Source: Sycon ciliatum
Lineage: Eukaryota > Porifera > Calcarea > Leucosolenida > Sycettidae
DNA: 64,000 bases
Assembly (NCBI RefSeq): GCF_964019385.1
Contig: NC_088654.1
Span: forward strand, 14,269,100-14,333,099
Reading direction: 5' to 3'
Shown here: piece after piece, positions 9,270 to 18,157 of the stretch
Layout of the letters: each line of letters starts with the position of its first letter
Position numbering within the stretch: position 1 is the stretch's first letter
Program-made: the position numbers and the translations under genes
The notes under the pieces: generated by a model
What the model was told of the DNA's origin: nothing
Seen by the model: the letters and a program-made list of their open reading frames with translations, nothing else
Database searches by the model: none

Positions 9270-9329
9270 ATAGGATAGGATAAGAATGAATGATCAGCTG
9301 TCTGATAAAGAATGCAGTTCATTAAAGAC

Positions 9330-10100
9330 TTATTGGAAGCTCTCTACCAGCTGATCGTCTTGTTGAACGGCGACACTGCATAATGATATGAAGCTCTCAG
9401 TTAGCTGTTTCAGTTCCGTGGTAGAAAGTGTCATGTGCGCGTCCAGAGCACGATGAAAACATCTGGGCTCCACGTGGATGCAGACGATTGGAGCAACAGT
9501 AAGACGTACCTTCAACGCCTGCTCGTCAATGTCGAGGGAGACTGCCCCGGGGTAGATGAAAACATCTTGTTCCACATCCAGTTCGAACGAGCTGGTCGGG
9601 ACTAGCTTGCTTTCACCGTTGATGTACACCCGACATTGACCGTCGGACGAACGTGATGGGTAGAAGTTGGTCTTGATCTTCTCCACACGTCCTCTTCGGA
9701 GAGTGTCACGGAGCGATGGACAAGTCTTGATCAAGTTCGTAATGATGAACTCAGTGGACTTATTCAGTTCGATGTAAACCTGTCCTTGAGCATCTTTGCG
9801 AGCTGTTGCCGTACTACCACAGGCTGGTAGAGCTCCTGAAGGGAAGTACATCTTATAACCAGGCTTGTAGAAGGATCTACCTGATGACTTGTAGGACAGT
9901 TGCATGTCCTCCTGAAACCCATCCACCACAATCTCTTTGTGGAGCTTGGTAGGAGCAGGTGGCACATAGCGACGCTTAGCCGGTACTGCGTTCGAAGAGA
10001 GCACAACTTGAGGAGGGTCAGCAGGAAGAGCGGAATTCTTCCTCACCCGTCGCTCGTATAGGGAATCCATCTTCCAGGAAGCGAAGGCAGAACAACTCAT
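9330..10100 (-). CDS. 256-aa unknown protein with own promoter (left arm copy)
   Basis: Identical in translation to the right arm copy at 11883-12653. It is transcribed outward from the axis, with TATAAATA about 50 bp upstream of its ATG and CCAAT-type repeats beyond. That both copies are intact, while neighbouring genes are decayed, suggests recent activity or recent duplication. Confidence 0.7.
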   Translation of the reverse strand: MSCSAFASWKMDSLYERRVRKNSALPADPPQVVLSSNAVPAKRRYVPPAPTKLHKEIVVDGFQEDMQLSYKSSGRSFYKPGYKMYFPSGALPACGSTATARKDAQGQVYIELNKSTEFIITNLIKTCPSLRDTLRRGRVEKIKTNFYPSRSSDGQCRVYINGESKLVPTSSFELDVEQDVFIYPGAVSLDIDEQALKVRLTVAPIVCIHVEPRCFHRALDAHMTLSTTELKQLTESFISLCSVAVQQDDQLVESFQ

Positions 10101-10149
10101 CAGCACTGTATTCGATGAACGAATGACTCAACTACAGGACAACCATCTG

Positions 10150-10321
10150 TATTTATACAAGTCAGAGACGGGGGCGGATTGAAATGTTAAAAATATGTGT
10201 CAGCTAGATCAACCAATCACCATCAAGCCCGACACAAACATTTGCCCAATCAGCATTGAGCCCGCCAAAAACATTTGACCAACCAGCATCAAACTCGCCA
10301 AAAACATTTTGTCCAGTCAGC
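10150..10321 (-). promoter_or_regulatory. TATA/CCAAT-type promoter of the 256-aa gene (left arm)
   Basis: Mirror copy of 11662-11833, with TATAAATA at 10157-10150 on the minus strand and 3.5 imperfect repeats of 33 bp each containing ATTGG-like inverted CCAAT boxes. Confidence 0.6.
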
Positions 10322-10344
10322 GGCATGCCCACCAAATAATTATC

Positions 10345-11034
10345 TCATCTTAAAGATTCCTTACATGATACAGCCACTTTAGTGAACTGATACAGTATGG
10401 AAATAAGATCAAAGTCAAACGTGTGCAAGTTCTGAATCACGTGATCAAGTGAATAGGTTTCCCAACAATAGGCATCAATCAATGATGTCATAAGAGATGT
10501 ATCAGATGGAGATAAAATCAGCAAATTCGTACGCAACGTGGACAGTTGAGATGATGACACCATCCTGGTCGACTCCATGAGATGCAGTACATATAGGAGT
10601 GGAAAATGCTGAGGAAGAGGTTTCATGATTCGACTGAACCTCAACCATGATACATTGCTACGAGGTAAGTAGGAACGCAGTTTACGTAGTACATCCACAT
10701 TCGTATCGTATACCACGCAGGATAATGCTATAGCATAGTTTAAACTCTTGTACAAACAGGGTTTTTTCATCGCAAGTAACTGCTCCCGAAGAGGGTGTAC
10801 GCAAAGCTGATCGGATAAGAGTTCAGTTTTCGAAAGAAAATGCAAAAGATGACGATCCACACCGCATAACCGCTCATGTACAGCGTAACGCTTCTTCATC
10901 AAACTAGATCTCCTATGCACATCATCTTCAGGGAAGTAAATCACCGCCATGACAAGTCCACACGAAGAACACACGTATCTTCCTTCATGTAAAACATGAT
11001 CAAGATACGTGTGTTCTTCGTGTGGACTTGTCAT
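10345..11034 (-). CDS. Zinc-ribbon protein, possibly TFIIB-like, reading across the palindrome axis
   Basis: This 229-codon frame begins with an ATG inside the right arm (11034), crosses the 22-nt spacer and continues into the left arm. The segment EGRYVCSSCGLVMAV matches the second half of a TFIIB-type zinc ribbon (G-x-x-x-C-x-x-C-G-L-V). The first C-x-x-C that such ribbons need is absent, because the sequence upstream is the mirror image of the gene itself. The remainder is helical and could be a diverged cyclin-like fold (KSLNYAIALSCVVYD). TFIIB-like and other zinc-ribbon factors occur in large DNA viruses. Function here is an inference and the N-terminus is an artefact of the inversion. 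Confidence 0.5.
   Translation of the reverse strand: MTSPHEEHTYLDHVLHEGRYVCSSCGLVMAVIYFPEDDVHRRSSLMKKRYAVHERLCGVDRHLLHFLSKTELLSDQLCVHPLREQLLAMKKPCLYKSLNYAIALSCVVYDTNVDVLRKLRSYLPRSNVSWLRFSRIMKPLPQHFPLLYVLHLMESTRMVSSSQLSTLRTNLLILSPSDTSLMTSLIDAYCWETYSLDHVIQNLHTFDFDLISILYQFTKVAVSCKESLR
10981..11002. other. Palindrome axis and spacer
   Basis: The 22 unpaired bases between the arms contain their own small hairpin: TCATGT and ACATGA around AAA (10985-10999), centred within half a base of the main axis. Such a micro-hairpin at the axis is what fold-back priming of a broken or nascent strand would leave. Confidence 0.9.
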
Positions 11035-11638
11035 GGCGGTGATTTACTTCCCTGAAGATGATGTGCATAGGAGATGTAGTTTGATGAAGAAGCGTTACGC
11101 TGTACATGAGCGGTTATGCGGTGTGGATCGTCATCTTTTGCATTTTCTTTCGAAAACTGAACTCTTATCCGATCAGCTTTGCGTACACCCTCTTCGGGAG
11201 CAGTTACTTGCGATGAAAAAACCCTGTTTGTACAAGAGTTTAAACTATGCTATAGCATTATCCTGCATAGTATACGATACGAATGTGGATGTACTACGTA
11301 AACTGCGTTCCTACTTACCTCGTAGCAATGTATCATGGTTGAGGTTCAGTCGAATCATGAAACCTCTTCCTCAGCATTTTCCACTCCTATATGTACTGCA
11401 TCTCATGGAGTCGACCAGGATGGTGTCATCATCTCAACTGTCCACGTTGCGTACGAATTTGCTGATTTTATCTCCATCTGATACATCTCTTATGACATCA
11501 TTGATTGATGCCTATTGTTGGGAAACCTATTCACTTGATCACGTGATTCAGAACTTGCACACGTTTGACTTTGATCTTATTTCCATACTGTATCAGTTCA
11601 CTAAAGTGGCTGTATCATGTAAGGAATCTTTAAGATGA
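11009..11638 (+). pseudogene. Zinc-ribbon protein, right arm copy without a start
   Basis: Same protein as 10345-11034 from YVCSSCGLVM onward, with a few substitutions (Ser to Cys in the HRR-S-SLMK segment and Val to Ile in SCVVYD). An in-frame stop lies in the spacer just before the ribbon. The only initiators are a GTG or an internal ATG at 11032, beyond the Cys pair. This copy therefore lost its N-terminus when the palindrome formed. Confidence 0.55.
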
Positions 11639-11661
11639 GATAATTATTTGGTGGGCATGCC

Positions 11662-11833
11662 GCTGACTGGACAAAATGTTTTTGGCGAGTTTGATGCTGG
11701 TTGGTCAAATGTTTTTGGCGGGCTCAATGCTGATTGGGCAAATGTTTGTGTCGGGCTTGATGGTGATTGGTTGATCTAGCTGACACATATTTTTAACATT
11801 TCAATCCGCCCCCGTCTCTGACTTGTATAAATA
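11662..11833 (+). promoter_or_regulatory. Promoter of the 256-aa gene: 33-bp CCAAT repeats and TATA box (right arm)
   Basis: Units starting CTGACTGG, CTGGTTGG, CTGATTGG and GTGATTGG follow each other every 33 bp, with CAAATGTTTTTGGCGGG in between. GATTGG is an inverted CCAAT box. TATAAATA at 11826-11833 lies 50 bp before the ATG at 11883. The combination looks like an intact RNA polymerase II promoter. Confidence 0.65.
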
Positions 11834-11882
11834 CAGATGGTTGTCCTGTAGTTGAGTCATTCGTTCATCGAATACAGTGCTG

Positions 11883-12653
11883 ATGAGTTGTTCTGCCTTC
11901 GCTTCCTGGAAGATGGATTCCCTATACGAGCGACGGGTGAGGAAGAATTCCGCTCTTCCTGCTGACCCTCCTCAAGTTGTGCTCTCTTCGAACGCAGTAC
12001 CGGCTAAGCGTCGCTATGTGCCACCTGCTCCTACCAAGCTCCACAAAGAGATTGTGGTGGATGGGTTTCAGGAGGACATGCAACTGTCCTACAAGTCATC
12101 AGGTAGATCCTTCTACAAGCCTGGTTATAAGATGTACTTCCCTTCAGGAGCTCTACCAGCCTGTGGTAGTACGGCAACAGCTCGCAAAGATGCTCAAGGA
12201 CAGGTTTACATCGAACTGAATAAGTCCACTGAGTTCATCATTACGAACTTGATCAAGACTTGTCCATCGCTCCGTGACACTCTCCGAAGAGGACGTGTGG
12301 AGAAGATCAAGACCAACTTCTACCCATCACGTTCGTCCGACGGTCAATGTCGGGTGTACATCAACGGTGAAAGCAAGCTAGTCCCGACCAGCTCGTTCGA
12401 ACTGGATGTGGAACAAGATGTTTTCATCTACCCCGGGGCAGTCTCCCTCGACATTGACGAGCAGGCGTTGAAGGTACGTCTTACTGTTGCTCCAATCGTC
12501 TGCATCCACGTGGAGCCCAGATGTTTTCATCGTGCTCTGGACGCGCACATGACACTTTCTACCACGGAACTGAAACAGCTAACTGAGAGCTTCATATCAT
12601 TATGCAGTGTCGCCGTTCAACAAGACGATCAGCTGGTAGAGAGCTTCCAATAA
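11883..12653 (+). CDS. 256-aa protein of unknown function
   Basis: ATG at 11883 is preferred over the upstream GTG at 11877. The product starts MSCSAFASWKMDSLYERRVR. The first 60 residues are basic and proline-containing (AKRRYVPPAPTKLHKE). The middle and end are rich in beta-prone stretches (QCRVYINGESKLVP, QDVFIYPGAVSLDI, ALKVRLTVAPIVCIHVEP) with a final helical part (STTELKQLTESFISL). I recognise no family. An oligonucleotide-binding or jelly-roll fold would fit the pattern, and a minor capsid protein is one possibility in a Polinton-like context. No catalytic motif is visible. It lies downstream of the zinc-ribbon gene on the same strand and has its own TATA promoter. Confidence 0.72.
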   Translation: MSCSAFASWKMDSLYERRVRKNSALPADPPQVVLSSNAVPAKRRYVPPAPTKLHKEIVVDGFQEDMQLSYKSSGRSFYKPGYKMYFPSGALPACGSTATARKDAQGQVYIELNKSTEFIITNLIKTCPSLRDTLRRGRVEKIKTNFYPSRSSDGQCRVYINGESKLVPTSSFELDVEQDVFIYPGAVSLDIDEQALKVRLTVAPIVCIHVEPRCFHRALDAHMTLSTTELKQLTESFISLCSVAVQQDDQLVESFQ

Positions 12654-12713
12654 GTCTTTAATGAACTGCATTCTTTATCAGACAGCTGATCATTCATTCT
12701 TATCCTATCCTAT

Positions 12714-13082
12714 TTGACTGTATACTACTTCCTACTGCAATATATCATTATATTCAAAACTTCTAGAAAACAAGTATGGGTGGTGTTGTGTCGAGTAATA
12801 CATCCACGGAAGAGTGCTGCCTTGCCTCTTCTGATTCTAGCGTCCCCACTGATACTAGTAGGGTATGGGTTGCAGGATGTGAAAAGAATGGAATTGGAAA
12901 AGATGAGCCAGGTTGATTTCATGTGCGCACCATCAAGGAATGCGTCAATCATGACAAGGTTCCATCATGAATGTGAAGACTTCGAGACTCGTCATGCCTT
13001 TGGCATGGACCATTTATTCGTTCCAGATTCACCGTTGTTTCACGAGTGGACATCTGCTAAAAAAGTTGCAATGAAAAAATAA
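12714..13082 (+). CDS. Unknown ORF with one membrane-like segment (right arm)
   Basis: The 122-codon open frame starts without an ATG (a TTG is the first possible initiator). It holds a basic stretch, a hydrophobic segment AALPLLILASPLILVGYGL, then a polar tail with MTRFHHECEDFETRHAFGMD. The first ATG is after the hydrophobic part and would give about 65 residues. A TTCTAG-like splice acceptor precedes another ATG in a different frame at 12776, whose 46-residue product starts MGGVVSSNTS, a possible N-myristoylation signal. I cannot tell which frame is real. Several AATAAA hexamers follow the stop (13079-13102). Confidence 0.4.
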   Translation: MTVYYFLLQYIIIFKTSRKQVWVVLCRVIHPRKSAALPLLILASPLILVGYGLQDVKRMELEKMSQVDFMCAPSRNASIMTRFHHECEDFETRHAFGMDHLFVPDSPLFHEWTSAKKVAMKK

Positions 13083-13102
13083 AATAAAAAAATAAAATAA
13101 AT
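13079..13102 (+). terminator. Cluster of AATAAA poly(A) signals
   Basis: Overlapping AAATAAAATAAAAAAATAAA sequence directly follows the stop of the 122-codon ORF. It would end outward transcripts of the zinc-ribbon, 256-aa and 122-codon genes. The mirror copy is at 8881-8904. Confidence 0.5.
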
Positions 13103-13576
13103 GAAAACTCCAAGCGCGTTTTGTACGGTCATACCTCAAAAAGAAGAAGATTAAGTTCCAATACGAAGCTACCAAGTCCGATTTGAACAAGGTGGCGGGG
13201 CTCGAGTCTCTCAAGTGCCGGTGGCAATTCATGTTATTATTATTTTATTTATTTTACTAGGGTGTTTCCCACAGACCATGTGTTTGGTTACGCTGCACAA
13301 GCAGCGCATTACTTTATCCCTTCCACTAATTGTTATCGGCCAATCAGCATACTCTCACCACCTCGCATCCAACCAGCATACCCACGTCACACTAACGTTA
13401 CACAAACTTGTCTCATTATGCGAAAAAATGGTACTGAATCATAGCAACATCCTCCTGGATAATGAACAAAATAACGATTAATCTACATATTTCGATATTT
13501 GCAACAGGACTAAAATCGATGGAGTTACGACAGTTTTACGGTATGTACACAATATCAGTCGTTAATGACTGATGCA
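13103..13576. other. Gene-poor stretch (right arm)
   Basis: Mirror of 8407-8900. Short frames on either strand carry no recognisable domain. One substitution relative to the left arm lies near 13372. Confidence 0.5.
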
Positions 13577-13590
13577 CCGCAAAGGGTTAA
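13577..13590 (-). repeat. CCCTTTGCGG-TTAA, possible piggyBac-type end (right)
   Basis: Mirror of 8393-8406. Together they bracket the axis-proximal 5.2 kb. Confidence 0.4.
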
Positions 13591-13592
13591 AA

Positions 13593-14565
13593 CACAACAA
13601 CCGACAACAACCGACAACAACCGACAATAACCAACAACAACACCCAACAACCGACAACAACAACCAACAACAAACAACAACAGCCAACAACAACCAACAA
13701 CAACCAACAACAACCAACAACAAACAACAACAAACAACAACAACCGACAACAACCGACAACAACCGACAGCAACCGACAACAACTACCAACAACAACCAA
13801 CAACAACCGACAACAACAACCAACAACAGCCAACAACAACCAACAACAACCAACAACAACCAACAACAACCAACAACAACCGACAACAACCGACAACAAC
13901 CGACAACAACAACCAACAACAACCGACAACATCCGGCAACAACCAACAACAACCAACAACAACCAACAACAACACCCAACAACCGACAACAACAACACCC
14001 AGCAACCAACAACAACACCCAACAACCGACAAAAACGCCCAACAACCGACAACAATCAACAACAACCAACAACAACACTCAACAACAACCAACAACAACC
14101 AACAACAAGCAACAACAACAACCAACAACAACCGACAACAACCGACAACAACCGACAACAACAACCAACAACAACCAACAACAACCGACAACATCCGGCA
14201 ACAACCAACAACAACCAACAACAACCAACAACAGCACCCAACAACCGACAACAACAACACCCAACAGCCAACAACAACACCCAACAACCGACAACAACAC
14301 CCAACAACCGACAACAATCAACAACAACCAACAACAACACTCAACAACAACCAACAACAACCAACAACAACCAACAACAACCAACAACAACCAACAACAA
14401 CCGACAACAACTGACAATAACCAACAACAACCAACAGCAAACGACAACAACCGACAACAACCGACAGCAACAGCCAACAACAACATCAACAACGACGACG
14501 ATAACGACGACAACAACCAACAACAACATCAACAACGACGACGATAGCGACGACAACCACAACAG
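13593..14565. repeat. CAA-rich minisatellite, about 970 bp (right arm)
   Basis: Reverse complement of the left TTG array. It has a 33-bp insertion relative to the left arm near the distal end, which adds AACAACAACCAACAACA-type units, plus a few substitutions. Plus-strand frames read Gln-Asn-Thr repeats. Confidence 0.95.
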
Positions 14566-14629
14566 TGTCCCGTAATGTGTGGTAGAGAATGGCAGTCAGC
14601 CAGACTGTGTACAATTATTGAACATGTAT

Positions 14630-15016
14630 AATAATAATAATAGCACATTTCGCGTAGTTGAGCACTAAATAAAGAAATTCAGTGGTTTTTCCCACTTCTG
14701 TCTTGTGAGCATCATCAGCAAGGTGTAGAAGCTGTTGATACTGATTTGTCCTCGAGTGTCGAGCTGCACAGTTTCTTCCAGTCTGTCTTGTCCTCTGCTT
14801 GTTGCCGGCACCTGGAAAGGGCTTCCATGGTCTTCATGGGCACACCCAGCTTATTCAACTGAGCGACCAGACTTGTGGCTAGTGTCAACCTTGGCCGCCC
14901 ACGAGGTGCTTTGTTGCCCTTGCCCAAATAGCCGCTCATGGCTACTTAGGGTGGCGTGTTCGTGTCCATCAGTAGCACATGACTGGTCATTCGTAGTCGC
15001 CTACATGCAACTGTGT
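14630..15016 (-). mobile_element. LINE 3' end fragment with (ATT)n tail (right arm)
   Basis: Mirror of 7003-7389, with the same C-terminal reverse transcriptase residue pattern (frame 14939-14715) and the same CATGTAT flanks. A 3-bp insertion (ATT) near 14615 distinguishes this arm just outside the tail. Confidence 0.82.
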
Positions 15017-15025
15017 CATGTATTA

Positions 15026-15810
15026 CTACAAGAACTCAACCAAGTTCTCAGCAGTCATGGAGTAGCGGCAGGTTGGGCAAGTAGGGCTTAGGGGCAGAAC
15101 TGATCCACTCCTTGATACAGTGGAAGTGAAATTCATGACCGCGCTCCAACTTGGATAGAGGACGGTCCAGGGTATCCTGACTAATCACACAAATGGACTC
15201 ATGACTTATTGCTGACGAGTCTACCTTAGTAGGTACTACATTGGTGTACTGCAGCTCCATGGGGTGTATTGCCTGGTCTTGATGGTGGTCACCGTAATAC
15301 ACCCCGTTGAGGTACCACTGATAGACACCCTCCTCCTCCTGAGAGATGAAAGCAGGTCCATCTTCCCTATGCCGAAGGTTGTATCGGTACCACTCCCGTA
15401 CACGATTGTTACCTTCCCTGCGTATCACCGCTGGCGCATTCTCCCTGTGGAGCCTTCCGTGGTGATACCACCGTAGAATACAGTATGTGGCGTCACAATA
15501 ACTGACTGCAGGACCGCCGGCTCTAGACGCCGTTGAGGTAGTACTCGATGCTACCCCGTCCTATCCAAGCAGGTTCATTAATGCGATGAAGGCGACCTCC
15601 ATAGCACCAGGCGGACACTCCCCTACTATCAACAAGAGCTGGTCTGTCCTCCCGATGGAGTCTACCATCGACGTGCCAAATTTCTTGCTGCGCGTTTTGA
15701 TCTGCCAAGTCCACAACAGTTCTTATTGGCGTCCGCCTTTCTATTAGTAAAGGACCCGTGGTGAGAGACCACGACCGGTCGTCCACGTCTACACCGAATG
15801 TATCAGCCAT
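15026..15810 (-). pseudogene. LHR..PA-repeat plus RING-type protein, two frameshifts (right arm)
   Basis: Same gene as 6209-6993 with the same frame interruptions. The shared lesions show that the gene was already broken in the half-element that was copied, or that the frame changes are functional. It is transcribed toward the axis, convergent with the outward genes. Confidence 0.75.
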
Positions 15811-16124
15811 ATCTATTTACTCAGAATAATGTAACAACTCCTCCACAAACGCTTCTACAACTGACGTCTTCTTCATCCCCAGATAGGCGTTAGCCTTTGC
15901 GTAATCCTGAAATAAAGATTATTATTATTATCCTCGTTTTTTTCCTCTTGGTGGTTTTGGATAAGAGTTGAAAAGTCCAAAAGGTCAACTGATGACCTTT
16001 GCATTACTTGGTATGATTGGATTTTAGCGGATGATGTCGTTATGCAGCTGGAGAGCGAATTCGACAGGAAGAAGGTAAAGGCCTTGCTTTGCGGTTCACA
16101 CCTTCACTTCAGTATCATTACAGT
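15811..16124. other. Intergenic region with possible C2H2 upstream exon (right arm)
   Basis: Between GATTTTAG and GTAAAG lies a 47-nt candidate exon (16028-16074). It begins CGGATGATG and is phase-compatible with the exon starting at 16124, adding about 15 residues before the MAFTCHCG start. CCTGAAATAAAGATTATTATT near 15907 looks like a retroposon tail or a poly(A) signal. Confidence 0.4.
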
Positions 16125-16467
16125 ATGGCTTTCACATGTCACTGTGGTGTGGAACTTACAGGGGTTATACCCCTGTTTCAGCACCTGAGGCGGTGCGTCA
16201 AGCGCCGCCTCTTTCTTATAATATATTGTGACAAATGGTAAGTGTGCAGTGCTCCTAGCTCTCTCCCCCAACAAAAGAGCTCTATGACACTGTGCTTTCT
16301 GCGGTTTCTTTCGTTTTTACAGTGGAGAAAGGCTGGTGGGAGGCCAGGCCGTGGCCGCACACCTGGCGGGTGCGGCCCATCGAACCCGTTACTGGGAGGG
16401 CCGGCAGGTCGGGCTGCTGTTGCAGTCCGACTACCGGGACGCCATGGAGCGTATCCGGACCCTGTAA
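16125..16467 (+). CDS. Two-finger C2H2-like protein, spliced (right arm)
   Basis: Exon 1 (16125-16237) starts MAFTCHCGVELTG and ends at a GTAAGTG donor. An 85-nt intron with a pyrimidine-rich TTTCGTTTTTACAG end leads to exon 2 (16323-16467, stop TAA). Splicing restores a cysteine codon at the joint, giving the finger C-D-K-C, 12 residues, H-L-A-G-A-A-H. The first finger is C-H-C ... H-L-R-R-C. The product is 85 residues with a helical, arginine-rich tail. The GTAAGT overlapping the stop and a TTTTACAG near 16605 suggest a further, non-coding exon. A nucleic-acid-binding role is inferred from the fingers only. Confidence 0.6.
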
Positions 16468-16669
16468 GTAAGCACTGCTCTGTCTACATGTATACTTATC
16501 CCCCTCGTTATAGCGATACTTACTTGTTTCGTATCCTCTTGTCTTACCCTGCTTCCGTATTCGTGACACTAATAGTGTTTGTGTGCGCTCATGCTTGGTT
16601 TTACAGATGATGATGATGTATGAAGGTCTGGAGCTAGCTGCCGTCTTCGGGATGTGCCATTTGTTTTCA

Positions 16670-16932
16670 AAATTATTTGTAAGTACTTGTAACAGGCGTA
16701 GTGTAGTAACTGTGTATGCAGTGTAGTAACAGTGTGTAGTGTTTTGTGATGGTCCTGTGCTATAGCAGTCGTAATGTGTTTTGTGATGGTCCTGTGCTAT
16801 AGCGGTCGTAATGTGTTGGGCTACTGAAGTACACTGCATGAAGGGATATGTGTGGGTGCTTCGACATATTCTCGTGCTTCCTAAATCCTAGATACGTGTA
16901 TAGCACTATAACCTAGATGTGTGTGCGCGCGC

Positions 16933-16966
<34 letters not shown>

Positions 16967-17615
16967 GCGCATGCGTGCGTGTGCGTGCATTGTGTTCTCT
17001 TCTACAGACTCATCCAAGTCCATTTAAATAAAAGTGTATTATAGTGAACAGTATTGTGTTTTGTTACAGTGAATATGTGGGGAATGGTGGATATGCCTTA
17101 GTGTGACTGGATACCCGCGGGTTGTGACTCTTTGCTGGTCACTCTGGATTCTCCAGTATAGATTCGATGCAGTGCAGAGGGGATTTGTGGTGCGTAGCAA
17201 CACTGCTTCACTGTGACACCCCTTCAATAATTGTTTTAATGCATGATACTCCGGGCGTAGCCGGTTGATTCTAACTGTATCCTGATCAAAATAGAAATTT
17301 GCATCTAATGGACCTGCATGGACAGTAGGCATTTCCCTAATCGGCCGGGCGAAAAATTCGCCGAAAACAGTGGTTTTGAAGAAATTACCCATCTTTTCGC
17401 CGAATTTTCAAAAATTCGCATGTTGAATTCCCCGAAAACCGATGCTTCAGTGCTTCAACAGGGTGTATGTAAATGTACTTGACGTAATGGGAGCGGTGAC
17501 TTCAAGTACTATGTTGAGCCGAATTCTGATCTTGGAGCTCATAATATGGCCGAATTTGAACATTCTCGATCGAAAAGCCGATTAGGTATGCTCTGTATGG
17601 GCAACTTGTCAATCA
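16670..17615 (-). repeat. Subterminal block B (right arm)
   Basis: Single inverted copy of 2537-3486. It includes a GT/CG microsatellite at 16919-16965 and the CCTAATCGGC inverted pair. Confidence 0.92.
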
Positions 17616-18157
17616 GTGCACATCTACGATGTGCAAATAAAACGAATGCACGGAACGTGAACTTGTTTGCTGCACATCTACGAAGTGCGAATCATGGAGT
17701 AGTATAATGACACGTGTACTAGTACACCTTGTGTTGCACTGCGTCTTTTCCACACGCATAGGACCACTGAAGGTCACACGCTCCGCGTGCGTGTGCACGC
17801 ATGCGCAATATGTCACTGCATGCAATGCACATCTACGATGTGCAAATCAGGGAATAGTACGTATTTTACTACTCCCCGGTGCGAATGCACCGAACGTGCA
17901 CAAGTGCACGTTCGCCACGGAAAAGAACCTTAAGAATGACATTTATGGCATGCCAGGGGTCAAAGGTCAAACTCTGGGGGGTCCCGGGGCCAGACCAAGC
18001 ACGACCGACACAGTGTGCCTTATTTAACCCAAAGGTCAAAGGTCAAACCCTGGGGGAGTCCCCGAGCCAGACCAAACGAGCCCGACACAGTGTGCCTTAT
18101 TTGGCCCAAAGGTCAAAGGTCAAAAAGTGCACCAGAACCCGCCCCGCACTTACTACT
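17616..18157 (-). repeat. Terminal block A (right arm)
   Basis: Inverted copy of 1995-2536 ending exactly at ACTACT before AACCAG. It differs from the left copies by single bases near 17783 and 17926. Its three DR1-type sites read AGGTCAAAGGTCA on the plus strand. Confidence 0.92.

Larger units (their letters stand above)
1995..10980 (+). repeat. Left arm of the giant palindrome (8986 bp)
   Basis: This arm is the inverted copy of 11003-18157 at about 99.8% by eye. It is 1831 bp longer. The excess is explained by a head-to-tail duplication of the terminal 1492 bp (1995-3486 repeated from 3487), a 367-bp LINE tail with its 8-bp duplication, and a TTG array 33 bp shorter plus a 3-bp deletion near 7405. 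I saw about ten single-base differences, for example near 10912/11071 and 10716/11267. Confidence 0.97.
1995..18157. mobile_element. 16.16-kb palindromic (giant fold-back) element with 6-bp target duplication, Polinton/Maverick-like ends
   Basis: AACCAG occurs at 1989-1994 and again at 18158-18163. Between them the two ends are identical inverted sequences beginning AGTAGTAAGTGCGGGG. The interior is one inverted repeat: the left arm to 10980, a 22-nt spacer, and the right arm from 11003. The known hallmarks of Polintons (6-bp duplications, 5'-AG termini, short terminal tandem repeats such as AGTAGT, 15-20 kb size) all fit. However, no protein-primed polymerase B, retroviral-type integrase, packaging ATPase or capsid gene can be recognised. 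I therefore call it Polinton-like by its ends and virus-like by its cargo. It could be a non-autonomous relic of half an element. Confidence 0.7.
11003..18157 (-). repeat. Right arm of the giant palindrome (7155 bp)
   Basis: The right arm pairs with the left arm with coordinates summing to 21983 near the axis, 22019 beyond the TTG array, and 20152 in the outermost 1.49 kb. It has a single copy of the terminal module and no LINE tail at the position of 4034-4400. It therefore represents the ancestral arrangement of an arm. Confidence 0.97.
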
